From the NCBI RefSeq assembly GCF_015291705.1, contig NZ_CP030050.1, positions 682,001-746,000 of the forward strand: DNA of 64,000 nt, written 5' to 3'. The notes beneath the pieces are model-generated. The model saw only the letters and a list, made by a program, of their open reading frames with translations. It did not search any database and was not told the DNA's origin. A program made the position numbers and the translations under genes. Shown piece after piece: positions 9,158 through 19,218 of this stretch; position 1 is the stretch's first letter, and each line of letters begins with the position of its first letter. This stretch comes from Bradyrhizobium arachidis (GTDB lineage Bacteria; Pseudomonadota; Alphaproteobacteria; Rhizobiales; Xanthobacteraceae).

Positions 9158-9946
9158 ATGAACGACATGGTCCTGCAAAAGCTCGAAGGCGGGCTGCTCA
9201 CCATCACCATGAATCGCCCGGAGCGGAAGAACGCACTCAACCCCGAGATGGTGGCCGGCCTCGTCGAGGCGGCGCGGCGCGCGGCTGACGATCCCGAGGT
9301 GCGCGCGGTGCTGTTCAAGGGCGCGGGCGGCTCGTTCTGTGTCGGCGGCGACGTCAAGTCGATGGCGGCCGGCCGCGCGCCGCTGCCGTTCGAGCAGAAG
9401 CTTGCGAACCTGCGCCGCGGCATGGAAGTCTCGCGCATCCTGCACCAGATGCCGAAGCCCGTGGTGGCGCAGCTCGACGGCGCCGCGGCCGGCGCCGGCC
9501 TGTCGATGGCGTTGTCCTGCGACCTGCGCATCGCCAGCGAGTCCTGCAAGATCACGACCGCCTTCGCAAAAGTTGGCTTCTCCGGCGATTACGGCGGCAC
9601 CTATTTCCTGACCCAGTTGCTCGGCAGCGCGCGGGCGCGCGAGCTCTATCTGATGTCGCCGGTTCTCACCGCGAAGGAAGCGCACGCGATCGGCATGGTG
9701 ACGAAGGTCGTGCCCGATGCCGAGATCGATACCGCCGCGCACGAGCTCGCGCTGTCGCTGGCGCAGGGTCCCTCGATCGCGCTCGGCTTCATCAAGCGCA
9801 ACATCAACAATGCCGAGCATCTGGCGCTGGAAGATTGCTTCGATGGCGAGGCGATCCACCACACCCGCTGCGGCGACACCGAGGACCACAAGGAGGCCGC
9901 AAAGGCCTTCGTCGAGAAGCGCAAGCCGACCTTCAAGGGCGCATGA
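9158..9946 (+). CDS. Enoyl-CoA hydratase/isomerase family protein
   Basis: A 262-residue crotonase-fold protein. The oxyanion-hole segments are visible as GAGGSFCVGGDVKSMA (about residues 58-73) and QLDGAAAGAGLSMALSCDLRIAS (about 106-128). The usual second catalytic acid region reads AFAKVGFSGDYGGTYFLTQLLG: the position corresponding to the first catalytic Glu is Lys, while Asp is at the second. Classic hydratase activity is therefore uncertain; isomerase, hydrolase or dehalogenase-type chemistry is possible. The stop overlaps the next gene (ATGA), so it is translationally coupled to the VOC gene. Confidence 0.9.
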   Translation: MNDMVLQKLEGGLLTITMNRPERKNALNPEMVAGLVEAARRAADDPEVRAVLFKGAGGSFCVGGDVKSMAAGRAPLPFEQKLANLRRGMEVSRILHQMPKPVVAQLDGAAAGAGLSMALSCDLRIASESCKITTAFAKVGFSGDYGGTYFLTQLLGSARARELYLMSPVLTAKEAHAIGMVTKVVPDAEIDTAAHELALSLAQGPSIALGFIKRNINNAEHLALEDCFDGEAIHHTRCGDTEDHKEAAKAFVEKRKPTFKGA

Positions 9947-10698
9947 CGATGGCGCCCTATATGCGGCTGCGGCAGATCTGCCTCGTCGCGCCGCAGCTTG
10001 CGCCCGTGATCTCGGATATCGCGGAGATCATGGGCCTTTCCGTCTGCTATCGCGACGGCAACGTCGCCAAATACGGCCTGGAGAACGCGCTGCTCCCGGT
10101 CGACACGATCCTGCTGGAGGTGGTGGCGCCGTTCAAGGGCGGCACCGCGGCCGGCCGCTTCATCGAGAAGACCGGCGGCCGCGGCGGCTACATGGCGATC
10201 TTCTGCTGCGACGATCCGGATGAGCGTGGACGCAACGCCAATGCGCTTGGCGCGCGTACGGCGAACGTGATCGATCATGCGCCCTATCACGGCGTCCAGC
10301 TCCACCCCCGCGACTGCCGCGCCGCCTTCATCGAGTTCAACCACACCGAAGGCAGCGATGACATCTTAGGTCCGTACCCGCCGGCCGGGCCCGGCTGGCA
10401 AAAGTTCATCCGCAAGGATGTCACCGAGGCGCTGACTGCGGTGGAGATGCAGAGCCCTGATCCGCAGGGGCTGGCGGAGCACTGGGGCAAGATCATCGGC
10501 GTTGCGCCGAGTGGCGAGGCCGAATTGAAGCTGCCCAACGCCACCTTCCGCTTCGTCAAGGGCGCCAGCGAGATCATGAGCGCGCTGGAGTTCCGGGTAG
10601 TCGACGTTGCAAGCGTGCTGCATGCGGCCAAGGCGAAGGGGCTGGCAGTGGCGGGCAATGAGTTTTTGCTGGGCGGCGTGACGTTCCGCGTGAGTTGA
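9943..10698 (+). CDS. VOC-family (glyoxalase-like) protein
   Basis: A 251-residue protein starting at the ATG overlapping the previous stop (ATGA). It begins MTMAPYMRLRQICLVAPQL and shows two related halves, as in tandem VOC domains: an early IADIMGLSVCYRD-like helix and strand segment, and a later EHWGKIIGVAPSG...RFVKGASEIMSALEFRVVD block. VOC proteins include isomerases, lyases and dioxygenases using a metal; the metal ligands cannot be set with confidence from one sequence. The operon context (enoyl-CoA hydratase before it, acyl-CoA synthetase after) suggests a step in acyl-CoA or aromatic catabolism. Confidence 0.82.
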   Translation: MTMAPYMRLRQICLVAPQLAPVISDIAEIMGLSVCYRDGNVAKYGLENALLPVDTILLEVVAPFKGGTAAGRFIEKTGGRGGYMAIFCCDDPDERGRNANALGARTANVIDHAPYHGVQLHPRDCRAAFIEFNHTEGSDDILGPYPPAGPGWQKFIRKDVTEALTAVEMQSPDPQGLAEHWGKIIGVAPSGEAELKLPNATFRFVKGASEIMSALEFRVVDVASVLHAAKAKGLAVAGNEFLLGGVTFRVS

Positions 10699-10713
10699 TT
10701 CCTTCGTAGTGAT

Positions 10714-10840
10714 CCGTCACCCTGAGGTGCTCGCCTCTTCGGCGAGCCTCGAAGGGCGACGGCCACCGGCGGGGCCGTTCATCCTGCGAGGCTCCCCGCA
10801 CGGTGCGTTGCACCGCGCGGCTCGCACCTCAGGATGACGG
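10714..10840. repeat. Intergenic palindromic repeat (CACCCTGAGGTGC...GCACCTCAGGATGAC type)
   Basis: Left arm CCGTCACCCTGAGGTGC and right arm GCACCTCAGGATGACGG enclose smaller hairpins such as GCCTCTTCGGCGAGCCTCG. It is extragenic, between the VOC gene and the acyl-CoA synthetase gene. Confidence 0.8.
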
Positions 10841-10885
10841 ATAACGGTGCTGCGGATGCAAAGAAGAACAAGAAGGGGTCACGCC

Positions 10886-13000
10886 ATGCCGCATCCGCTC
10901 GACAGCTTCTTTGCCCCCGCAAGCATCGCGCTGATCGGCGCCTCGCGCGATCACGAGAAGATCCCGGGGCGGCTCCTGTCGATGCTGCGCAAGAACGAGT
11001 ATCCCGGCAAAATCTATCCGGTGAACCCGAACTATACCGAGATCGACGGGCTCGCCTGCTACAAATCGATCGCGGAGATCGGCGCGCCGATCGATCTCGC
11101 CGTCATCATCATTCCCGCCCGCGCGGTCCTGCCCGCGCTCGAGCAATGCGCCGCCGCCGGCGTGAAGAACGCCGTCATCATCTCCTCCGGTTTTGCGGAA
11201 GAAGGCGGCGACAGCGCGGCGATGCAGGATGCGATCGCGGCGCTGGCGAGGCGCACCGGCATGCGGATATCAGGCCCCAACGCCGAGGGCTTTTTCAGCC
11301 AGGTGCAGCGCGTCGCCGCGACCTTCAGCCCCGCGGTGGACGTCAAGCCTGATGTGGTGCCGCTGGTCGCCACGACGAAGCGGATCGGCATCGTCGCGCA
11401 GAGCGGCGGCATCGGCTTTGCGTATTATCATCGTGCCAAGGCGCTCGGCATCGCCGTGAGCTACGTCGTCAGCGCCGGTAACGAATCCGATCTCGGCGCC
11501 GGCGAGTTCCTGGACTACCTGGTGCAGGACGCCGCGACCGACGTGATCCTGTTGTTCATCGAGGGCATCCGCGACGTCGAAAAATTCCTCGCGGCCGCGC
11601 GGCGCGCCGGGGAGATGAAGAAGCCCGTCATCGTCACGAAAGTCGGCCGCTCCGGCGCCGGGATGCGCGCCGCGGCCTCGCACACCGCAAGCATGGCGGG
11701 ATGGTCAGCGGCTTACGACGCCGTGTTCGCGAGGTACGGGTTCATCGTCTCGAACGATCTCGACGAGGCGCTGACGATCGCGGCGGTGCTGGCGAGCAAT
11801 CCGCTGCCGCAAGGCGATCGCGTCGCGGTGGTCACCGTCTCCGGCGGCGCCGGTATCTGGGGCGCCGACGCGGTGGCGCTGCGCGGCCTGCAGGTCCCCG
11901 AATTGTCCGAACGGATCCAGACGGAGATTAAGACGCTGATGCCGTCCTACGGCACCGCGCGCAACCCTATCGATGTCACCGCGCAAGGCGTCACCTCCGG
12001 CGGCTTGCAAAAGAGCGTCGATCTGCTGACTGCCTCCAACGAGGTCGATGCGATCCTGGTCGTGCTGTCGCTGTCGAGCGAGGTGCGCAAGCCCTTCAAG
12101 GAGGAGGAGCTGACGCCGGTGCTGGCGGCGCAGAAGAAGCCGGTGGTGTTCTATTCCTACACGGTGCCGTCCGACTTCGCGCGCCGCGAGCTCGCCAAAT
12201 CCGGCGTCGTCGTGCTCTCGGGGCTCACCCATGTCGGCGTCGCGATGCGGCAGCTCGTCGATTACGCAAAATTCAGCCTGCCGAAGCCCGCGGACGAGAC
12301 GCGGCTGCCGGCGCGCGATCTCTCCGCGCATCTGATCTCAAAGGCTCTGTCCGAGGCCGACAGCAAGGCGCTGCTCCGCGCCGCCGGCATCGCGCTGCCG
12401 GACGAGGTGCTGGTGCAGGAAAAAACCGGGCTCGACGATGCGGTCGCTAGAATCGGCTTTCCGCTGGTGATGAAGATCCAGTCGCCCGATATCGCGCACA
12501 AGAGCGAAGTCGGCGGCGTGCGCGTCAACATCACCACCAAGGGCGAGGTGTTTCTGGCGTTCGAGGCGTTGCTGGCCAATGCGCGCAAGCACAAGCCGGA
12601 GGCGACGCTCCAGGGCGTGCTCGTTGGCCCGATGGCCAAGCGCGGCGTCGAGATCATCGTCGGCACCATGACGGACGCGACCTTTGGCCCGATGGTCATG
12701 GTCGGCCTCGGCGGCATCACCACGGAGTTGTTCCGCGACGTCGTCTATCGCCCGGCGCCTGTCAGCGCGGAGGAGGCGGGCGCAATGCTGGCGGGCCTGA
12801 AAGCCACGCCGCTGTTGAATGGTTTTCGCGGAGCGGCAAGAGCGGATGTGCCGGCGCTATCGCAGTTGATCGCCGATATCTCCGTGCTCGCCGCACGGCA
12901 TGCGCAGGAGATCGCGGAGATCGAGCTCAACCCGGTGCTGGTGCACGCCGAAGGGCACGGCGTGACCATCGTCGATGCGCTCGTTGTGGGGCGGAAGTAG
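10886..13000 (+). CDS. NDP-forming acyl-CoA synthetase (acetate--CoA ligase family)
   Basis: A 704-residue single-chain fusion of the two subunits of ADP-forming acyl-CoA synthetase. The N-terminal CoA-binding domain (FFAPASIALIGASRDHEKIPG) comes first. A succinyl-CoA-synthetase-like flavodoxin domain follows, with VAQSGGIGFAYYHRAKALG and the conserved SHTASMAGW. The C-terminal ATP-grasp domain runs from about residue 480 (VLVQEKTGLDDAVARIGFP, KIQSPDIAHKSEVGGVRVN). The ATG at 10886 has AAGAAGGGG upstream; the longer frame from 10847 lies in repeat-flanking sequence. It likely activates or de-esterifies the acyl group handled by the neighbouring enoyl-CoA hydratase. Confidence 0.92.
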   Translation: MPHPLDSFFAPASIALIGASRDHEKIPGRLLSMLRKNEYPGKIYPVNPNYTEIDGLACYKSIAEIGAPIDLAVIIIPARAVLPALEQCAAAGVKNAVIISSGFAEEGGDSAAMQDAIAALARRTGMRISGPNAEGFFSQVQRVAATFSPAVDVKPDVVPLVATTKRIGIVAQSGGIGFAYYHRAKALGIAVSYVVSAGNESDLGAGEFLDYLVQDAATDVILLFIEGIRDVEKFLAAARRAGEMKKPVIVTKVGRSGAGMRAAASHTASMAGWSAAYDAVFARYGFIVSNDLDEALTIAAVLASNPLPQGDRVAVVTVSGGAGIWGADAVALRGLQVPELSERIQTEIKTLMPSYGTARNPIDVTAQGVTSGGLQKSVDLLTASNEVDAILVVLSLSSEVRKPFKEEELTPVLAAQKKPVVFYSYTVPSDFARRELAKSGVVVLSGLTHVGVAMRQLVDYAKFSLPKPADETRLPARDLSAHLISKALSEADSKALLRAAGIALPDEVLVQEKTGLDDAVARIGFPLVMKIQSPDIAHKSEVGGVRVNITTKGEVFLAFEALLANARKHKPEATLQGVLVGPMAKRGVEIIVGTMTDATFGPMVMVGLGGITTELFRDVVYRPAPVSAEEAGAMLAGLKATPLLNGFRGAARADVPALSQLIADISVLAARHAQEIAEIELNPVLVHAEGHGVTIVDALVVGRK

Positions 13001-13132
13001 CGTGCAGGGCGCAGCTGTCGTCCCGGACAAGCGAAGCGCCGATCCGGGACCCATAACCCCAGGAAGATGTGGTTACGGGGACTCGGGGTTATCGCTTTCG
13101 CGCCGCAACTCCTCCCCGTGGTTATGGGTCCC

Positions 13133-14232
<1,100 letters not shown>

Positions 14233-14309
14233 CAGTTGCCGGATCGGCGCTCCGCTTCGCTTCGCTTGTCCGGGACGACACTGAGTGTGACGTGAGAGCC
14301 TCGAGCCCC

Positions 14310-15119
14310 TCAGCTGTCCCACCCGCTCCCCTTGATCCCGGGGTTGGCATAGACGATGCCGCCATCGACCGCGATGGTCGCGCCCACGACGTAATCGCCT
14401 GCGCGCGAGGCGAGATAGATCGCGGCGCCCGCCATATCCTCGTCGGTGCCGATGCGCCCGGCGGGCACGCGGGTGGCGACCTCGTCGCCATGGTCGCGGG
14501 CGGCGCGGTTCATGTCGGACTGGAACGGGCCCGGCGCGATCGCCGTGACCACGACGTGGTCGGAGATCAGCTTCACCGCCATGCGCCGGGTCAGATGGAT
14601 CAGCCCGGCCTTGCTCGCGGCGTAGGAATAGGTCTCCATCGGATTGACGAAGATGCCGTCGATCGAGGCGATGTTGATCACCTTCGCCGGCCGCTCGGCG
14701 GAAGCTGCTGCGCGCAGCGGCGCGGCGAGCGCCTTGGTCAGGAAGAACGGCGCCTTGACGTTGAGGTTCATCACCTTGTCCCAGCCGCTCTCCGGAAATT
14801 CGTCGAACTCCGCGCCCCAGGCCGCACCGGCATTGTTGACGAGGATGTCGAGCTTGGCCTCGCGCTTCTTGAATTCGCCGGCGAGCAGCTCGGCGCCGGC
14901 CAGCGTCGAGATGTCGATCGGCAGCGCGATGCATTCGCCGTCATAGCGTGCGGAGAGCTCCTTTGCGGTCTCCTCGCATGGTCCGGCCTTGCGCGCGGTG
15001 ATGTAGACCTTCGCCGCGCCGGCGCTCAAGTATCCAGCCGCAATCATCTTGCCGATGCCGCGCGAGCCGCCGGTGACGAGCGCGATGCGGCCTTTGAGCG
15101 AGAACAGGTCGTTGAACAT
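14310..15119 (-). CDS. SDR-family NAD(P)-dependent oxidoreductase
   Basis: A 269-residue short-chain dehydrogenase. The nucleotide-binding motif is TGGSRGIG near the N-terminus and NNAG lies mid-chain. The catalytic Tyr-Lys is in YSYAASKAGLIHLT, preceded by the Ser in NIASIDG. The start has GGGAGG upstream. It resembles 3-oxoacyl-reductase and glucose-dehydrogenase-like enzymes, but the substrate cannot be told. It lies just right of the IS-split repeat and points towards the acyl-CoA synthetase gene, so it is not in the same transcript. Confidence 0.92.
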   Translation of the reverse strand: MFNDLFSLKGRIALVTGGSRGIGKMIAAGYLSAGAAKVYITARKAGPCEETAKELSARYDGECIALPIDISTLAGAELLAGEFKKREAKLDILVNNAGAAWGAEFDEFPESGWDKVMNLNVKAPFFLTKALAAPLRAAASAERPAKVINIASIDGIFVNPMETYSYAASKAGLIHLTRRMAVKLISDHVVVTAIAPGPFQSDMNRAARDHGDEVATRVPAGRIGTDEDMAGAAIYLASRAGDYVVGATIAVDGGIVYANPGIKGSGWDS

Positions 15120-15225
15120 GGTTGCCTCCCTGGGGGTTGGGAGGCTGTGTGAGCCGCTGGCAAATGAGAGTCAAGGAACGCGCCGGGATGGGAGTGTGGC
15201 GCAGTGGCGATCCAACTCACTCGGT

Positions 15226-15372
15226 GTCGTCCCTGCGAACGCAGGGACCCATAACCACAGGGAGCAGTTTGGCGAAGACTAGTCGTTCGGCATTTCGACC
15301 AACCCCACTCGATGGATTCCGCGGTATGGGTCCCTGCGCCACGTGCGCAATTGCGCACTAGGCAGGGACGAC
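15226..15372. repeat. Intergenic palindromic repeat, family B
   Basis: An intact family member in the gap 15120-15389. It begins GTCGTCCCTGCGAACGCAGG with GGGACCCATAACCACAGG, and ends ATGGGTCCCTGCGCC ... GCAGGGACGAC. The central part carries GCGCAATTGCGC. Nothing else is recognised in this gap apart from the SDR leader. Confidence 0.8.
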
Positions 15373-15389
15373 AGCGGAGATTGGAGCAG

Positions 15390-16472
15390 CTACGCCGCCG
15401 CGATCCGGCGAAAGCCGTTCCACATCGCAGTCGCAGCGCCAGAGGTCAGCACCGGCAGGATGCGCGTGTCCTGGTAATTGCCGTTGAGCGAGACGCGCGG
15501 CAGCGCGGTCATGTGGCCGGCATTCTCGGCGAACAGCATGCCGGGCCGCGTCGTCACCGCGGTCTTGAAGCCGGCGGATGCGGCAAGGGCGAATTCGCGG
15601 TCGCCCGCGGCTTCACGATCGCCGTAGGGATAGGCGAAATGCAGCACGGGGCGCCCTAAGGCCTGCTCGATCCGTGCGCGGCTCACCGCCATCTCCTGCG
15701 CGGCGATGTCCTCGGCCTGCTTGGCGAGATTGCAATGGCTGATGGTGTGGGCGCCGATCGTAACCAGCGGATCGGTCGCAAACGCCTTCACCTCGTCCCA
15801 GGTGAGGCACAGGCTGCGGCACAGCGCTTCCATGTCGACGCCGTATGTGGTGCAGAGCTGCTCGATCTCGCGCTTGAGGTCGTGCTCGCCCGGCAGCGCG
15901 CGCAGCCAGTCGTGCAGGCGGTCGAACGCGGCCTGCTTTGCGGCCGGCGTGCTCGCATCGAGGCGCAGAGCGGAATTGCCGATCTGAACGTCGATCTGCT
16001 CGGCCTTGGCGATGACGGCCTCCAGCGCCGCCCACCACAGCCGTCCGGATCCTTCCGCGAAATCGCTCGCGACATAGACCGCCAATGGCGCGTCAAATTC
16101 GCGCAGCACCGGCAGCGCGTAGTCCACATTGTCGCGATAGCCGTCGTCGAGCGTGAAGGCGGCGAAGCGGCGGTCGAACCGGCCTTGGACCAGCCGCTCG
16201 TGCAGCTCGTCCATGCCGACGATGTCGATGTCGCGTGAGCGCAGATGGCACAGCGTGGCGCGGAGGAATTCGGGGGTGACTTCGAGATGCCGGTTCGGCT
16301 GGAACGCGCCCTCGCGGGCCGGCCGCACGTGGTGCAGCATGAAAATGGCGCCGACGCCCGACAGAAGCGGGCGCAACAGGTGGTGCGCCCCGCTGAAATA
16401 GAGTGCTCCCAGCCCGGCGCGGATGACGTTATTGCGGAGTTGTTTCATTGCAGGCTGGCAGACCCCAGGCAT
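15390..16472 (-). CDS. Polysaccharide deacetylase family protein
   Basis: A 360-residue carbohydrate esterase 4 (NodB-like) protein. Motif 1 reads AFTLDDGYRDN (Asp-Asp), motif 2 is IGAHTISHCNLA (the HxxxH metal ligands), and FAYPYGD is the later conserved loop. An N-terminal hydrophobic stretch (LYFSGAHHLLRPLLSGVGAIFMLHHV) suggests membrane association. I keep the start at 16472 because GAGGG precedes it; the ATG at 16448 lacks a clear ribosome site. It probably trims N- or O-acetyl groups from an envelope or exported polysaccharide. Confidence 0.88.
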   Translation of the reverse strand: MPGVCQPAMKQLRNNVIRAGLGALYFSGAHHLLRPLLSGVGAIFMLHHVRPAREGAFQPNRHLEVTPEFLRATLCHLRSRDIDIVGMDELHERLVQGRFDRRFAAFTLDDGYRDNVDYALPVLREFDAPLAVYVASDFAEGSGRLWWAALEAVIAKAEQIDVQIGNSALRLDASTPAAKQAAFDRLHDWLRALPGEHDLKREIEQLCTTYGVDMEALCRSLCLTWDEVKAFATDPLVTIGAHTISHCNLAKQAEDIAAQEMAVSRARIEQALGRPVLHFAYPYGDREAAGDREFALAASAGFKTAVTTRPGMLFAENAGHMTALPRVSLNGNYQDTRILPVLTSGAATAMWNGFRRIAAA

Positions 16473-16613
16473 TCCGCCCTCAACTTAGGGTGGGACCCTT
16501 GAAGAAAAAGTTATTCCAATTGTCCAGGCAGGGCCTTCGGAAGGACGCCATTTCCGGTTTGACAGCCCGCCAAGGGTTTGTTTTGTCTCCGGTTCCAGAG
16601 TTCGGGTCGTCGA

Positions 16614-18008
16614 ATGCAGAAGCTTTTCTTGTGGGCCAGCAAATGGTGGCCGGGGCTCATCCCCCTGGCCGTCATGTGGGGATTTGCGGCCTGGAATAAT
16701 ACCTTGCCGGTCGAGGCGGACCTCTCCGCCCGCAGCACGGCAGCGCTCAAGGACACCGTCTTGGACAAGACCCGGATCACGGTGGACGGTCGCGACGTCA
16801 GCCTGGCCGCGGAGGCCTTTTCCGAGGAAGGGCGCCGCGACGCCGTGATGGCGGTCGAGATGGTTCCCGGCGTGCGTCTGGTCGACGACCTCACCCGCCT
16901 TGTTCCTGAAGCAAAACCTTTCGTCTGGAATGCCGAACGCGACGTGGTGCGGGTGACGCTGTCGGGCTCCGCGCCGTTGCCCTCGATGAAGCAGCGGCTG
17001 ACCGAGGCCGCCCGCAAGGAGGTCAATGGGGTCGAGGTCGCCGATCAGATGGGCCTGGCGCGCGGGGCGCCGCCGCGGTTCGAGGCGGCCGCGATGCTGC
17101 TGCTCGACCAGATCGGCAAGCTCAAGGACGGCAAGATCACGATCACTGATACCAAGGTCAATCTGTCGGGCATGGCGCGCGAGCTCGGCGGCCGCGAGGC
17201 GATCGCCGCCGCGCTCAAGAACCTGCCCGAGGGCTTCTCGGTCGCCGCCAACGACATCAAGGCGCCGCCCTACATCTTCCAGGCCTACAAGGACCCGGTC
17301 GCCGCGACCGTGACACTGACCGGCTACGTGCCCGACAACAACGTGCATGCGGCGATCGCGACCAGCGCGTCGCGCAAATTCTTCGGCGAGAAGGTCGTCG
17401 ACAATCTCAAGGCCAGCATCGGCGCGCCCGGCTCGTTCAACACCGCCGTGGTCGCGGCGCTCGGCGCGCTGTCGCGGCTGTCGACCGGCACGCTCGTCGT
17501 CTCCGATCGCGAGGTGAAGCTGTCGGGCGATGCGCTCTATGAGGGCGCCGCCAACGACATCCGTGCAGGGCTCGGCAAGGACTTTCCGAAGAACTGGCAA
17601 TACAAGCCCGAGATCACCGTGAAGCCTGCCGCCGGCCCAGTCGACGGCACCGTCTGCCAGCAATTGTTCACCGAGCTCCTGAACAAGGGCAAGATCCGCT
17701 TCGCGACCAAGCGCGCCGACATCGATCCGGATTCCGCCGGCATTCTCGATCACCTCATCGAGACCGCGCTACGCTGCCCCACCACCAATATCGAGGTCGC
17801 CGGCCACACCGATGCCGACGGCGAGGATTCCTTCAACCAGGCCCTCTCGGAGAAGCGCGCGCAGGCGGTGATCGACTATCTGGTCAAGGCCGGCCTGCCC
17901 GCCACCCGCTTCACCGCGGTCGGCTACGGCGCCACGCAGCCCCTTGCCGGCAACGACACCGACGACGGCAAGGCGCAGAACCGCCGCATCGAATTTCTGG
18001 TGAGGTGA
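16614..18008 (+). CDS. BON-domain and OmpA-domain envelope protein
   Basis: A 464-residue protein. One N-terminal membrane helix (LIPLAVMWGFAAWNN) is followed by several repeats of about 70-80 residues resembling BON domains, each with a helix and a strand such as DGKITITDTKVNLSGMA, VTLTGYVPDN and STGTLVVSDREVKLSGDA. The C-terminal OmpA/MotB peptidoglycan-binding domain runs KIRFATKRADIDPDSAGIL ... EVAGHTDADGEDSFNQALSEKRA ... VGYGATQPLAGNDTDDGKAQNRRIEF. It is anchored in the inner membrane and likely touches peptidoglycan. A TTG at 16578 would add 12 residues, but the ATG gives a cleaner anchor. It is coupled to the small membrane gene downstream. Confidence 0.87.
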   Translation: MQKLFLWASKWWPGLIPLAVMWGFAAWNNTLPVEADLSARSTAALKDTVLDKTRITVDGRDVSLAAEAFSEEGRRDAVMAVEMVPGVRLVDDLTRLVPEAKPFVWNAERDVVRVTLSGSAPLPSMKQRLTEAARKEVNGVEVADQMGLARGAPPRFEAAAMLLLDQIGKLKDGKITITDTKVNLSGMARELGGREAIAAALKNLPEGFSVAANDIKAPPYIFQAYKDPVAATVTLTGYVPDNNVHAAIATSASRKFFGEKVVDNLKASIGAPGSFNTAVVAALGALSRLSTGTLVVSDREVKLSGDALYEGAANDIRAGLGKDFPKNWQYKPEITVKPAAGPVDGTVCQQLFTELLNKGKIRFATKRADIDPDSAGILDHLIETALRCPTTNIEVAGHTDADGEDSFNQALSEKRAQAVIDYLVKAGLPATRFTAVGYGATQPLAGNDTDDGKAQNRRIEFLVR

Positions 18009-18010
18009 CG

Positions 18011-18307
18011 ATGCCCTATCTCGTCTCATTCCACATGGGCTGGCTGATCGGTTCGCTGCTGCTCGGCTTTTGCATGGGCTGGATCTCGGTGGTCCAGCGC
18101 GGCAACGGCACTTCGAAAGTGACCGCGCGCTGGCTCGCCGTGCTCGTCGCAGGCCTCGTCGCGGTCTCGTTCGCGCATGTCGTCCCCGGTCGCTTCGGCT
18201 ACTGGCTCGACCTCGGCCTGATCATGTTCGCCTGCTATCTCGTCGGCTGCACCATCGGTGCCTTGCTGCGCGACCGCGTGGTGTCGCGGAGCCAGCCTGT
18301 GGCTTGA
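18011..18307 (+). CDS. Small membrane protein, unknown function
   Basis: A 98-residue protein with three hydrophobic stretches: MGWLIGSLLLGFCMGWISVV, WLAVLVAGLVAVSFAHVVPG and LGLIMFACYLVGCTIGALL. The ATG follows AGGTG, two bases past the stop of the BON-OmpA gene, so the two are almost certainly translated from one message. An alternative GTG at 18005 overlaps that stop. No family is recognised. It is probably a partner of the upstream envelope protein. Confidence 0.75.
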   Translation: MPYLVSFHMGWLIGSLLLGFCMGWISVVQRGNGTSKVTARWLAVLVAGLVAVSFAHVVPGRFGYWLDLGLIMFACYLVGCTIGALLRDRVVSRSQPVA

Positions 18308-18352
18308 GACCCTGGTTCGAGTCATTTGAGTGAGGTAGCCACCGCTCTCTCG

Positions 18353-18497
18353 CTCCCTCCCCCCTTGCGGGGGAGGGTCGGGGAGAGGGGTACCACACGG
18401 GGGACTCTTTCCGTGGCGCACTCACACTCGATGCAATAATCGGTACCTGTTCCTGGGCTACCCCTCTCCCTAACCCTCTCCCGCAAGGGGGGAGGGA
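18353..18497. repeat. Intergenic palindromic repeat (CTCCCTCCCC...GGGGAGGGA type)
   Basis: Two hairpin halves, CTCCCTCCCCCCTTGCGGGG with GGGGAGAGGGGTA and TACCCCTCTCCCTAACC with CCGCAAGGGGGGAGGGA, flank a middle segment of about 70 bp. The gap 18308-18627 otherwise holds only the tetR promoter at its right end. Related sequence lies at 20254-20290 (half copy) and 41173-41307. Confidence 0.75.
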
Positions 18498-18592
18498 ACG
18501 TACCTTCATCGGGCGACAGACGAGGGCTAATTCCCAGATCCAACAATAACGGTCAGATCGGGATGTGAAGTTACGATGCGCTTAGAGCACGC

Positions 18593-18620
18593 TTGACATC
18601 AATACGTACGTACGTATTAT
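18593..18620 (+). promoter_or_regulatory. Promoter with overlapping palindromic operator for tetR-dhaA
   Basis: A -35 TTGACA (18593-18598) and a -10 TATTAT (18615-18620) are 16 bp apart. The spacer and -10 are covered by the perfect 18-bp palindrome AATACGTACGTACGTATT (18601-18618). A dimeric repressor bound here would block the promoter. The -10 ends 7 bp before the tetR ATG at 18628, so the transcript should begin at or within a base or two of the start codon. Confidence 0.8.
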
Positions 18621-18627
18621 TCAGTTC

Positions 18628-19218
18628 ATGCCAAAACCCTCGCTCAAAGACGCCATCCTCGATGCCGGCCTGAAGGTCATGTTCCGGACCGGCTATCATG
18701 GCACCAGCGTGCGCGACGTCACCGCTGCGGCGGGCGCGCCGCAGGGGTCGTTCACCAACCATTTCCGCTCCAAGGAGGCGTTCGCCTCCGAGGTGCTCGA
18801 CCGCTATTTCGGCGTCACCAGGGGATTGGTCGCCGAGGCGCTGGAGGACACCTCACTGACGCCGCGGGCGCGGCTGAAGCGCTATCTCGACATCATCAGC
18901 GGCCGGCTCGAGGCCGACGGCTACGGCCGCGGCTGCCTGATCGGCGACCTCAGCCTGGAGGCCACCGGCAGCAGCGAGCTGCTGCGCGCGCGCCTTGCCG
19001 AGATTTTTGCCGAATGGCGCGTGCCGTTCGCCGCCTGCATCAGGGATGCCCAGACCAGCGGTGAGATCGCCTCCGATTTCGCGCCCGAGGAGCTCGCCGA
19101 TTTCCTGCTCGCATCCTGGCAGGGCGCCATCCTGCGCATGAAGGTCGACCGCAATCCCAAAGCGCTCGAGCGATTCAAGACCATCGCATTCCAAACCGTG
19201 TTCAAGGAGCTGACATGA
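18628..19218 (+). CDS. TetR-family transcriptional regulator, likely repressor of the dehalogenase operon
   Basis: A 196-residue TetR/AcrR-type regulator. The N-terminal helix-turn-helix reads KDAILDAGLKVMFRTGYHGTSVRDVTAAAGAPQGSF in parts, followed by NHFRSKEAF. The C-terminal ligand domain resembles the AcuR/NemR-like branch (GRGCLIGDLSLEATGSSELLRA, FAACIRDAQTSGEIASDF). It is the first gene of an operon whose promoter overlaps a palindrome, so autorepression is likely. Its stop overlaps the dehalogenase start by ATGA. The inducer may be a halogenated substrate or its product. Confidence 0.9.
   Translation: MPKPSLKDAILDAGLKVMFRTGYHGTSVRDVTAAAGAPQGSFTNHFRSKEAFASEVLDRYFGVTRGLVAEALEDTSLTPRARLKRYLDIISGRLEADGYGRGCLIGDLSLEATGSSELLRARLAEIFAEWRVPFAACIRDAQTSGEIASDFAPEELADFLLASWQGAILRMKVDRNPKALERFKTIAFQTVFKELT

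Noticed and set aside
16485..17753. 422-codon minus-strand frame opposite the BON-OmpA gene
   Set aside because: No motif and typical antisense composition; the plus-strand protein has a complete OmpA domain.
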